From assembly GCA_022559845.1 (NCBI GenBank), contig CM040118.1:443236053-443300052 (forward strand): a stretch of DNA of 64,000 nt, read 5' to 3'. The notes under the pieces were generated by a model. It did no database searches. It was not told where the DNA came from and saw nothing but the letters and a program-made list of their open reading frames with translations. The position numbers and the translations under genes are program-made. Below, one piece after another: positions 45,107 to 55,657 of the stretch; positions within the stretch are counted from its first letter, which is position 1, and the number at the start of each line of letters is the position of its first letter. The DNA is from Amorphophallus konjac. Its lineage: Eukaryota; Streptophyta; Magnoliopsida; Alismatales; Araceae.

Positions 45107-47896
45107 TACTCCCGGGGTGCGGAGAACTCGACTCCGTCGAGTTAAGGGCCCACCGGGGAGCAGCTCAGGATGACTCACAATCTCCAAACTCAACCTGTAC
45201 CTGGGGCGGCTCTTCATCCTCTCAAGGCGGCCCGGACACACCCTCATGCTGGCGTTGGAACCCTGCTTGCATAGTATTGCTCTTCTGTGTACACGCCGGA
45301 CTCTCAAGGCTATTTTGTGGAACCTCTCCGGGGTGTCCCTCTTAAAGGAAGGCATAGGCTCAAAACACTCACTGGGATTCACCGCGGTGCCCATGTAGGG
45401 TGCCGGATCAGCCACATGATAATTGGGGTATACCCCATAGCCCATTAGTAAATCTAATCCATAAGCCAGGTTTGCCAAAGCCACTTGGAACATGAAAGGT
45501 CCAAGTCCTCGTGCCCTCAATTTGGAGGTGGCCCTAAGATAGAGTCGTTCCAATGCCACCATCGCGAGGTTACCTCCTTGGATTTCAAAGTGCCACCCGT
45601 GAGTTTTAGCCCGCTTATTATGATCGTCACTACCCATAGTTGGATGCTTGCTTGAATGAGAATGCTTTGAGTGATGGTGCGGTGGGGGTGGGAAGTATGT
45701 GGTATGCAAAGGGGGACTAGGGCAACCAAAAGTAGACATATCATGTAGTGATGTTATGATGTCTTTGAAGAATTTGGGGGGACCGGGGCATCCATAGGTG
45801 TCCCCCTTGTGAGTGAGTGTGATGAATGATGGAGGACCCGGACAACCATGGATGCTCCTAACCTGCATAAGATGGATGATGAATAGGGGTGGACCTACAT
45901 ATCCAAATGTGAACCTGCCATGCACTGGACCTAGTGTGTATGTGACACAAATGAGATGACTAGCCCTACCGGATGGGGTAAAATGTTGTGGCACATGCAT
46001 TCCTATCAAGATGGTCCCATCTTTCGGTGAGGGTTGGTTTGGGGGTCTCCACTCATGGGATTCGAAGGGGTCCCAGAAAGTGGACATCTTGGGATGGGTT
46101 GATTCCTCATTTCCTAGGTGGATGTCACCTTTGGTCATGGCTCTCATAGTGTGAACTAAGTAGTGGAATGGGTGGGTTGGGTTCAACATGGTGGATGAGG
46201 GTAGGAGGGAGTGGGTGGTGGGTAAGGCGGCTAGGTCCCATGGGTTCAATGTCTTCCATAGGGAGGGTTCAAAGGGGTCATGGAATGTGTTACCAAGGAA
46301 GGGGTATTCTATCTCCTCAAGGTCTTCAAATGATGGGGAGTCCTCCTCCTCAAATGTGGTATTTGAACCGAAGTCCTTGGCGGGTTGGTTGGCCATGAAT
46401 GGAGGGCTTGGCATCCTACCCGAAATAAGCAACTCTAATTTGTGGAGAGCATCGGGCTCCTCGGGTGTAGGGAGGAATAACAGAAGGTCACTAGTGTAGC
46501 AACCCATAGTGTAAGTGGAGGAGATGGATCCGACACATAAGTGTAGGAGGTCAAGGCTCCTAGGTTGGTCGGCTACAGTGGTCAACAGGTCAGTTAGCTC
46601 CATTTTCCAAGATATACCCTTAAGAAAGTCCCCTAGTGTCTCCACCTGATAGGATGATTGGATTGTGGTGTGGTAGGTGGGTAAGGGTACTATAGGGAGG
46701 TTTTGTTCCATAGGAGGGCAAACATGGGACAAGATAGGGTGAACCGGATTTTCTTCTAACCATTTAGCCAGGGGCTCACTTATGAAAAGTTCACTCCTAT
46801 TTAGAGAGGGTGGTGTAAAAGGTGAAGTTCTTTCCTTGGGTTGGGCAAGGGTTTCCTCCAAGGTGGGGAGTGGTTCTAGGGTGTCCACCACTATGATGTC
46901 GGGTGTGGGAGTCATGGGTTCCTCTACCAAGGAAGTGAGATGGTCTTTTGAAGGTGGAGTGATGAGGGTAGGTGTATGGTACCCCCGGGGTGGAAGGTAA
47001 AGGGAAATTTGATTCAGGATCGGTAGGGGAAGAAGTGGAGGCCTAGGTTGGGGTAGGGTTGTGGTTGACAGTGGAAGATGGGTTGGGTGGGGTGGCTTGG
47101 GTTGGCCAGTCATGGGTGGAGTGTCCCTTACAGGGGAAAGTTGAGGGGTAGTGATAGGGGCTAAGGGGTAGTGTGGAGTATGGGTTTCATGGGAAATTGT
47201 GGGTTGGGGTGGGAGTAGGTTGATGGGGTCAGGTTCCCCTCGACCCGACTCTTGGCATTGTGCCTAATATTCTTCTTCCCAATTAAGGGGTGCTTCATGG
47301 ACTTCAATCACCTCCTCAAGTTCCCCTTGGGTAGGGGTAACTACTTTTTCTAAAGCCAACGGGGTGGGGAGGTCTTTTGATGATGGGGTGTTGCTAGCCG
47401 GTGTGTGATGCACACGGGGTGGTGAACAAGGAGGGGACTCCGGTGGATGGGAGAGGACATGGGTGTTGTTGAATCGGAAGGCTCCCGGAAGGTGTGGCGG
47501 ATGCACAAGGCAAGTCCGACGTGTCGGGTCAATGTTGGCATTCCTTTCATCTAACCATCTCCTACCTAGGATTATGCAAGGGCCCGCCAAAGTGCCAATT
47601 TGACACCAAGCTCCATCACAGTAGGTGGTCTTTCCAAACCTTTTATGGAATTCAACGAAGACTTGGTCTCCGTCATGCACAATTTGTCCGGTCCTAGAAA
47701 GAGAGGCTACGATATCGGGGGATACCCAATTATCAGACTCCAAGTCAATAAAATCGATTTCCGTAGGCTCTCCATTGGGTAGGTATGCAAGGGATATGAT
47801 TGGGAGTGGGATCATTTGGTCTGTAGACTCATTGATAGTGGGTGGTGGACAATGCATGGGACGGTCTGTCGGGGACTCTAATGCAAGCGTGCCCAT
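45104..47896 (-). pseudogene. Large proline-rich ORF with protease-like tail, one in-frame stop
   Basis: ATG at 47896-47894 starts 33 bases after the primer site. The frame runs 930 codons, interrupted only by TAG at 47266-47264, and ends in TGA formed by the first three bases of the 3' LTR. Around residues 80-125 it reads GAWCQIGTLAGPCIILGRRW and LDERNANIDPTRRTC, which parallels the protease C-terminal stretch of the chromovirus at 61760-61870 (IILGRPWLFDRDATLHG). No catalytic DTG/DSG precedes it. The rest is proline/threonine-rich with GCPGPP-type repeats (about 45700-45860) and a more hydrophobic tail (LGPFMFQVALANLAYGLDLL). No known domain was recognised. The loss of gag and pol with retention of this frame suggests a selected role, such as a structural protein, but this is inference. 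Confidence 0.6.
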
Positions 47897-47928
47897 GGAC
47901 TAGACTCGTAGAGACAAGTCTAAAACTT

Positions 47929-47940
47929 GCTCTGATACCA
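47929..47940 (-). other. Primer binding site (tRNA-iMet type)
   Basis: On the minus strand the sequence is TGGTATCAGAGC, a perfect initiator-Met primer site, two bases inside the right LTR. It sets the orientation of the element. Confidence 0.9.
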
Positions 47941-47942
47941 AC

Positions 47943-50751
47943 TGATGTGACACCAAATGCAGCGGAGGATAATGATACCAAATTTTGATGTGACGCGACT
48001 CCCTTGGACTTAGGATAGCAAGCAACACTATGAGTCGGCAACGTCACACATGCGGTTTCACTCGCGGAAGCACGCTCGGATCCGTAGGAGGACCGGCGAT
48101 GGTGGTGAGGGTCCGAGTTTGGACCTTGCGATTCCAAGGGTCGGCCAGGTAGGGATAGATCCCAATGGGCCAAGGATGCCCGATTTCACGGGTAGTCGGC
48201 ACGCCGAGGGCGTGGGATGTAATGGCTCTCTCTCAACTCGCCCCGCGGTGAACACTCGATTGGATTGAATTGCGGATCGGACACTCGCCTCACCTCCGAC
48301 GGACAACTAAGAGCGATACTAAGCTAAGCAACAGTAAAAACCAGCAAGGGAGAGTGGCCAGGAGCTCACCTGATCGGCGTGAAGACGCCGATCCCGGGCG
48401 GAGACGAGGGCGAGCGGGGAAGTGTGGTCCCCGCACACTGCGCCGATGTAGCTTCACAACCTATTCAAGAGTACATGCACTACACCTCGCACAGGAGGGT
48501 GGTCTCGGGAGTGGGAATTGAATAATTATAGTAAACACTACCACCACGCAGGGTGGGGCGGTAAGCCGGCCAGGCGGGAAGGGGAGGGTGGGCCAAAATG
48601 GGTAGAGAAGAACTAAGGGAGTTGGTGCAGCTGGCTGGAATTCTGGACGGGAAGCCGCTGTTGCCGCCGTCCCGAGCTAGTCCGAACTCCGATTTCGAAG
48701 ATTCCAACTCCTGGAGTTCCCTGACTTGATGCTGGTGATGTCTGAATTTTTGCGCGGCCTCTGGAGCCAGGGACTTGTGATACCAGTGACTGAACCAAGG
48801 CAGCGAGTGTGGTTTCTGGCCGGACCTGTTCTGTAACAGTAGGTTGCAGACACTGTGGTGAACTCTCCCGAACTCCGAATGGCACAAAACTAGCGGCGCT
48901 GTCTTCGTGGTTGAAGTAGCTTTCAGCAGGAGGTGGCGGGGCGACGATCCCAGGTCGGTGGTGACTTGGGTCCTGGGAAGAATGAACTCTGGTCGTTGCA
49001 GTCTGAAGAAACAAACCTGGACAGTGCAAGGGAGAAAATTTGTAACTCTGTCCCACGGTGTCCAAATGTCGATCCGCCTTCTGATCCTGAAAGAGGGCAG
49101 AGAGGAGAAGAACTTTGATGAAGAAACCCGAGTCTGGTTCGGCCTTGGTTGATCGTGGCACGTTGCTCTTTCTGGTTCTGATTCTCTGCAGAGGCTGCAC
49201 CGCGGGGTTCTGGTTCTGTAGCAGCAGGTTGCAGACGCTGTCCCGGGCACTCCAGAACTCCGAATGGCACGAAACTGGTGGCGTCGTCTCTGTGGTTGAG
49301 GTGGCTTTCAGCAGGAGTCAACGGGTCTGCAATCTGAGGCCGTGCACGGTCGGTGTGCCCTGAAGAGTAGGCACTGGTCGCTGCAGACTGTAGGAGGCAG
49401 ACCCGCGCGACCGAGGGAGAACGTTTGTAACTCTGGGTCTCGGATGCCGAATTAAGTTCCGCCTCATGCTTCTGGTCGTGGACAGATGGAGGAAGAAACT
49501 TGAAGAAGAAACTTCAGCCTGATTCCTTCGCCGTTGGTCGTGAAGCAGCTTCCAATCGGGTTCAGGCTTTCTGCAGGTGGAGTCTGGCGCAGTCGGGGTA
49601 GAACAGCTCTCACGGTCGGCCACGAACTCGGAATGGAGTGATTCCACCTCGCCTGTGAAGAGGACAGGGAGGCCTTTCCAGAAAGGTAAGGTACGCCCTC
49701 AGGTGTCTCCGTATGAACTCGGGGGAGCTTCTGCAAGATGTGCCTTCTTCTGCTACCTGCAGACTTGGCTAAGCAAAGGGGTGGTAGTGGAACTTGGTGA
49801 AAGGGAATGGGGTTTTAGCAATGGGGAAGGGTTGGAGGTGATGGTAGATGGGGGTGGAATGTGGGAGAATGATGAGAGGGGCGGAGCTGGTGGTCTGGAG
49901 GTGCAGGAGGGTGGAGGGGAGTGGAGGCCGAAGTTTGGAGAGGGGAGGGTGGAGGGGTCGGCCAAGGCAATGGGAGGGTGGAGAGGGTGGAGGGGGGGTC
50001 GACCCTAGGAGGGAGGGGAAGGGGGTGGACGACCTAGGGAGGTGGAGAGACTCCTTGGGGAGAGGAAAGGTTGTCTTGGATGTGGGAAGATGTGTGGGGA
50101 ATAGGGAGGGTTGTCTAGGGAAGGTGAATGGTTACTTGGGAAGGTGGAATGAGTAATGGAGAGAGTAATGGGGCCTTGGGAGTTGAAGGGACTTGCCTAG
50201 GTGGCAAGTGAGGTGGCAAGGGGTGAGGAGAGAGGGGGAATTCGAAATTTAGAGAGAGAGAGGGAGGAGAGAGAGGGGATTTCGCCCCTAGGAGAGAGAG
50301 AGAGAACTAGAGAGAGAGAGAGAGCTAGAGAGAGGGAGAGAAGACTCAAGGGGGATTCAAGTGGGTTTCAATTTTCATGTATTCATCAATTAGCTTCAAA
50401 ATGAGGAGTTGGGGTCCTATATATAGGGAATCCCCAATTACATAGAAGTCCCTGGAAAATGGACTAATAACAGAAGACCAAGGGGTGGGGAAGGGGGCGC
50501 CCATGGGCCAGGCCCAATGAAATGGCCCATTAAGGCCTACAACCCACTAACCTATTAAACCACTTAATGAATCCTTGGACTTAGGTAAATGACTAACTAA
50601 CTTAGATAATAGACTCAATAAAAGGCAAAATTACATGATTATGACTCAAGAAAAATGTGGAAATTACATGGCAAGACTCAGAAAATGATGGCGAACAAAG
50701 TGGCGAGTAGCAGGACCCCACGGGGTGAAAGGGTAAGGGATGTCCCCATCA
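47943..50751 (-). repeat. 5' LTR of the minus-strand pol-less element
   Basis: 2,809 bp, collinear with 42298-45106, with the same 380-bp repeats, GA-rich run and TATA-like site (50418-50425). Confidence 0.93.
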
Positions 50752-50756
50752 GTCTG

Positions 50757-50944
50757 ACCTTGCCGAAGCCGAAAGAGCGGTCGAGGCGGAATGCGAGGCT
50801 CTGGCCGTTGCCGAGGTCGAGGCGGCGTTCGTGGAGGCGGAACTTGCTCGACTCGTAGAACGGAGGGGCCGCTTGCACGACATGATGAATTTTCCTTGCG
50901 TCGGAATCCTCCCCCTCGAGGACATCTTCAGGGGCACCGACTGA
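50757..50944 (+). pseudogene. PMD gene, last segment (coiled-coil C-terminus)
   Basis: Directly after the GTCTG duplication the coiled-coil frame left at 42297 continues (DLAEAERAVEAECEALAVAE), keeping heptad-like leucine and alanine spacing, and ends at TGA 50942-50944 after a short hydrophobic tail (FPCVGILPLEDIF). Reading across the insertion site without the LTR element gives an uninterrupted frame, which confirms that the two pieces are one gene. Confidence 0.75.
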
Positions 50945-51430
50945 GCGTTGCACCCCTTAATTCCTTTCTCTTTTCTTTTGAATGTAACACAGGGGTATGC
51001 CCCGATGCTCATGTAGGTCGATTTTTTTTTATCTGAATTGAACAACAGATTTATGGTTTCACATGCTCTTCTGGCACGCATTCCCCTAGGGGGCCTCTTT
51101 TCTCCTTCCTCCTCTTTCGCGTATATCGTCCTTTCTCTCTCTTTTTTTTTTGGTGCCGGGACGCATCGGGAGGGCGTGAGTCTTTGCGATGGTTCGCTCC
51201 AGGAGGACCGGGCAGGAACCCATGTGGTGCGGACACCCGAGCAGTTGAGCGGCGCGATACGCCGAGCCACCGCTACAAAACACAGAGCACGACTCGAGCC
51301 ACCTCAGCATCTATTTGGCTCGGAGACAGCCTGGAGACGCCCCCCTGAGTCCCGGCATTTGTCATATTTAGTTAGACTTTATGTGTGTGTAATTTGTGTT
51401 TATTTCATTGTATGCGGTTTGCTATTTTGA
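50945..51430. other. Non-coding stretch downstream of the PMD gene
   Basis: Probable 3' UTR and internal region of the minus-strand Tat-like element. No polymerase domain of that element is visible before the next insertion. The exact right limit is unknown because the LTR that follows has no second copy in the window. Confidence 0.35.
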
Positions 51431-53523
51431 TTGTAAGAGGGGCTTATGTGCAATTTGGACCCCGTGGGCCCCACGGGCCCCCCAGGCCCCATCCCATTGA
51501 GCCACCTCACACATGGGCCCCATGTGGGGTCAGTCAATATTTCAAATGGAGGCTTCTAGATGGGTGGGCCAAGTGGGGGACAAGGGGCTTGGAAAGTCCA
51601 CATTTGGCCACCCACCCCCACCTACCAAGTCCACCTTCTACACCTAGTCCAAGGGCCGCCCCCCCTCCTTGTAGTTTTTTATTTATTTTTTTTGTGTGTG
51701 TCACACTCCATCCAAACCCTCCATTCCCATCCCCTAGATCCAATGGTTGTGGATGGATGTGAGATGTAACCTATTTAAGCTTGTATTTTCTATTTTGATG
51801 AATTAATGCCATTTGATTCAAAGAAATTCAAGAGCAAGGGCTGGTGCGCCCCCCTCCTCTCTCCTCCCTCTCCCCCTTGAAGGTGTGAAGGCTTCCATTA
51901 TGAGGTGTGACGCCTCGTGTATCGGTTCCGATGATAGCCGCCGCCGCCACATGCCGCCGCCGCCACGAGCCGCCACCGCCATCGCCATCAACGGAGTTTT
52001 GCCCGCGCAGTACTACATAAGCTTCCACGAATTTCCTGTCTCAGCCCCGAGCTCAGATAGATCTGGGAATTTTAGTGGATGTTCCAGAGGTGTCAGGGAC
52101 ATCCCACAATTTTTTGTTTGCCATTCAGATCTCGTTTCATGTTTTTTGATTTTCGTCCACTCCTCCATTTCGGTTCTGCCAGAGTTCTATCCAGATTTAT
52201 TCCCGCCCTGAGTTTATGTCTTAGGTCCCCTTCTTGTTTTCTGTTGGTTCGCCCAATTTTACTGGGGGTTCCATTCATCCACCCCTTCATCCACAATTTT
52301 TCTCAATATTTGGTTCGTCCATCTCATATTTTCTAAAATTCGTTCTCAGACCCATCTACAGTTCTGTCCACCTGTTCCCAGATCCGACCACTAGTCACCC
52401 CAAAAATCATAAACAATCGCCTCCACCTCCAAATCAAATTATAAAAATAGTCCCCGTTCTGTGGTTTGATTCCCTACAACTCCTAAGAAGAGCTCTAGAG
52501 CTGAATCGGAGGTTTACTGGGCGGTCAACGGTGGTTCTCAGACAAGTACCTTGCAGATCTGAGATTTCGGTTACTGTACAACAGGGACTTATAAATTTAA
52601 TAAAGTTCTGATCCGAGAAGATCCAACAGATCTCTCTAGGGCTAGATTAAAGCACTTGAAGAGAGCTTTCCAACGATAGCTCATGCGTCCCGATCCGACG
52701 TCGGGATTGATCGCAGCGGCCATTTTCGCCGGAGCGCGCGCTGGAAGACAGCAACCAAAATCCGTGGACAGCTAGTTCATCAATTGGGAATCGGGGCCGA
52801 TCGACCCCCGATCGGTGTTCCCAGCCGACCGCCGTCCGTGGAGGCGCGCCACCAGGGGTCCCCATCACAGTGGGTCCCACCCCCGCAGATCCGGAGGACA
52901 GCGCCGTCCGTGGGCCCCGCGGGCCAGCAGAACCCGCCGTTCGGAAAGCACGAAAACGCGGAGTTCGGCACCGCCGGGCGACATCAAGATGCTGCCCGTC
53001 AACCCGAGTTGCGTGATTCCCGGGCTCCACATGTGACCTTTTACATCCCAGCGTGGAGAGGGTCAAATCTTTGTATTACTGTGATATTGTTTAACCGGGA
53101 GTCTGTAATTCGGCCGGGGTTGTCTTCGCCACGCCGGGTGCGTGGAGGTAATGGTCTGAACCTCTTGGCGTTCATTTGCTTAGCTAGTATACGGTCTTTT
53201 TCCGCTACCGAGAGTGTAGGTACTAGCCCGTGTGTCCATGTCACTGCTGTGAGAGTGAGAGTGACCCGTCCCGTGACTCGATCCGAGTCCGGAAGTTGAG
53301 TCGGACTACCCTTGACCTCCGCCGGTTCCTTAACCGCGCACGGTCTGTGCTTTCCCTCGCTTAGGACGACGAGTGAGCTTCCACTTCTGTTAGCGACGTT
53401 TTGCCACTAGGAGCTCGTAGTGTCAGGCTTAGTGTCTCCCTGGTGTGTGCTGCTGGTCGCGTCTTCATCTAGAGTCCGAGGGTGGCACCTAATAGTGTCG
53501 TCTCCCGTGTCCGTCCCGCATCA
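51430..53523 (+). repeat. Presumed 5' LTR of the CRM/Galadriel-like element
   Basis: The right end, CCCGCATCA, precedes a primer site by three bases. A TATTTAAG core-promoter candidate lies at about 51771-51778. G/C-rich near-palindromes (CCCGTGGGCCCCACGGG and ACATGGGCCCCATGT) occur at about 51460-51535, and CCGCCGCCAC repeats at about 51940-51990. The start cannot be fixed without the other LTR. Confidence 0.5.
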
Positions 53524-53526
53524 ATT

Positions 53527-53538
53527 TGGTATCAGAGC
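53527..53538 (+). other. Primer binding site (tRNA-iMet type)
   Basis: TGGTATCAGAGC, followed by AAGTCGAGT, three bases after the LTR end. It matches plant initiator-Met primer sites exactly. Confidence 0.92.
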
Positions 53539-53669
53539 AAGTCGAGTCTAGGGTAGTCTTTGCATATGTCTTGCATGCATCATGGTCTAAGTCGAGTCTA
53601 GGACCATCATCATTTTCAAAACAAAAAAAAAGAAAAAGTGTGTTTTAAATTGCATTTGCACCCTTTATT

Positions 53670-53797
53670 CGGTATCTTAAAAGGTGTTGTCCGAACGTTA
53701 GGCTACGCCTACCGGGAGGTCGCACACTTGCGGGAGTGATCTTCGGATCGATTAACTCCGCCCCGTACCGGATATTGGTTTAGGTCTAAGTGCATCA
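53670..53797 (+). promoter_or_regulatory. Leader block shared with the upstream chromovirus
   Basis: The counterpart of 9277-9404, in the same place between PBS and gag. Both copies keep the TAGGC/GCCTA and CACT/AGTG inverted repeats. Confidence 0.7.
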
Positions 53798-53848
53798 TTT
53801 AGTGTGTATTTGCATTAGTCGGTGTCTTCTAGGTCGTGTGTCAGTTGC

Positions 53849-55544
53849 ATGCCCACCCGTCGAGGTACCCAATACTCGCCACCACCACCTATGGCGGATT
53901 CCCGGGCCCGTAGCTCCGATGAGTCCTCGACGGCCGAGATGTTCCGAGCCATTATGGAATGTCTTGACACGCGTATGGATGGCCTTAGTACGCGTATGGA
54001 TGGCATAGGAACACGTCGAGAAGGGCGGATGAAAGCCCTCGAGGATCGGGCCAAGAGTTCGGATCAGTCCATCCAGGGCTTAGTTGGGAGGATTGCCATC
54101 CTAGAGAGGGGCCCAGTAGCGGCGCAACCCGCGCCGACGAATGGCCAACAAGAGCCGGTGCAGCAACCCACTGTGCCAAGGGCTCAAGTGGAGAATGTTG
54201 GGGTTCAACAGGTGCATGTGGTGGATGATTATGCATCTGATAATGATCAAGGGGGTAACGGTCGTCGTCATCAATGATGGAATCGTGATGACGAGGATGA
54301 CGACCGCATTCTTAGGGGTGTGCGTGCGGACCCTCCAACTTTTAGTGGGTCCTTGGACCCTCGGGTGTATTTAGATTGGGAGGCCGACATGGACCGATAC
54401 TTCGAGTGGTTTGAGATGACGGACCACCAGAGAGTCCGATACGCTAAGATGAAGCTGCAAGGGCAGGCTCAAACTTATTGGATCAATGTGGAGAGCCTGC
54501 TCAACCAGCGACGTCAACCCCAGATCGGTACTTGGGATGATATGAAAACCAAGTTGAGGGAGAAGTACCTTCCCGCCTCATATCGCCAACGTCTCATAGA
54601 CAAGTGGCAAAGCATTTCCCAAGGGAACCGATCCATGACCGAGTACACCGCCGAGTTCGATGAGTATTATTTGCGGTGCGGGGTCACGGAAGAGAGCACC
54701 ATGACGATATCCCTCTTTCGGAGAGGCTTGTGGCCTAATTATCAATATGAACTCTTTTGCCGCAATGCCACCACTTTGAAGCAGGCATATCAGATTACTC
54801 TCGAATTGGAGCAGTTCGAGGCCGAGTTTGAGTCACCCCATCGGTTGGGCTCCTTTCCCCTTCGTAGTGTCGAGTCCCGTAGCTCATCTGGCACGTATCC
54901 GAGGGCCCCCATGGCACGACCTTAGGAGCCCGCTCACCCTGATCCCTTTGCTCCTAGGCCTCATCCTCCACCCCCGAGGGACCTTCCTCGTCCCCAGCAT
55001 CTTACAGCCCCACCCATAGCCCGTCCACCGGCACCCGCACCTCCTGCATGTCCTTTGTTGCCTACGCCTCCTATCCGTCGGGAGGATAAAGGTAAAGGAC
55101 CTATGATTGGGGAGCCTAGTGGATCACGGCAGCAGTGTTATCACTGCAATGGGTTTGGCCATTTCGCCAACCAGTGTCCAACCCGCCCATCTCTTCACAT
55201 TGGGGACACACAGGCCGAGGATACCACCCCTACGGGCCTCAAGTTAGTCAGCTATGAGGCAGATGAAGAGTTAGCTGACGAGTACTATGAGATGGGAGGT
55301 GAGGCCCAGGATGTCCAGCAGTCGGACGATACCCACGTGGGGGTCGTCAGATGTATCCTCACCCAGCCACAGGCCAGTGATGACTGGCGTCGGACCACTA
55401 TCCTTCAGGTATTCTGTAGGCTGGGAAAGCAAATTTGCAAGGTGGTCATCGATAGCGGGAGTTGTATCAATGCAATCTCCACGAACGCTGTCGCTCGTCT
55501 TGGTCTCACACCCGTAGACCATCCTTGTCCCTATCAGGTATCAT
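53849..55544 (+). pseudogene. gag and start of protease, CRM/Galadriel-like element
   Basis: ATG 53849 starts a frame with a charged N-terminal region, then the gag core (about 54320-54810: PPTFSGSLDPRVYLDWEADM, YWINVESL), a proline-rich linker, a CCHC knuckle (CYHCNGFGHFANQC, 55136-55177) and the protease active site VIDSGS near 55445. Gag assembles the particle; the protease cuts the polyprotein. Stops at 54275 (TGA) and 54923 (TAG) are in frame. The frame is cut at 55544 by the LINE and resumes at 61693 in register after removal of the insert and one duplication copy. Confidence 0.9.
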
Positions 55545-55657
55545 TTTTTTAGATTAAAGCCCTGCCTAGAGGGAAAGGTGGGGAGTAGGGTGTCCACTCC
55601 AACACCTTACCACTAGGGGGAAATTTTATTAAAGAATGTAAAAGATAGAACAAAAAC

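Larger units (their letters stand above)
42298..50751 (-). mobile_element. Pol-less LTR element whose interior is nearly one ORF
   Basis: Two 2,809-bp LTRs of equal length (42298-45106 and 47943-50751) are flanked by GTCTG at 42293-42297 and 50752-50756. The primer site read on the minus strand shows that the right LTR is the 5' one. The internal region is only 2,836 bp. It carries one long minus-strand frame, broken once, and no gag core, RT, RNase H or integrase. By eye the LTRs differ at about thirty sites (about 1%), so it is older than the plus-strand pol-less element but still fairly recent. It must have been moved in trans, perhaps by a chromovirus with the same primer type. Confidence 0.93.

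Noticed and set aside
52647..53299. Overlapping frames of 139 and 171 codons on opposite strands before the primer site
   Set aside because: They lie in the presumed LTR and leader, overlap each other and have no motif. GC-rich composition explains them.
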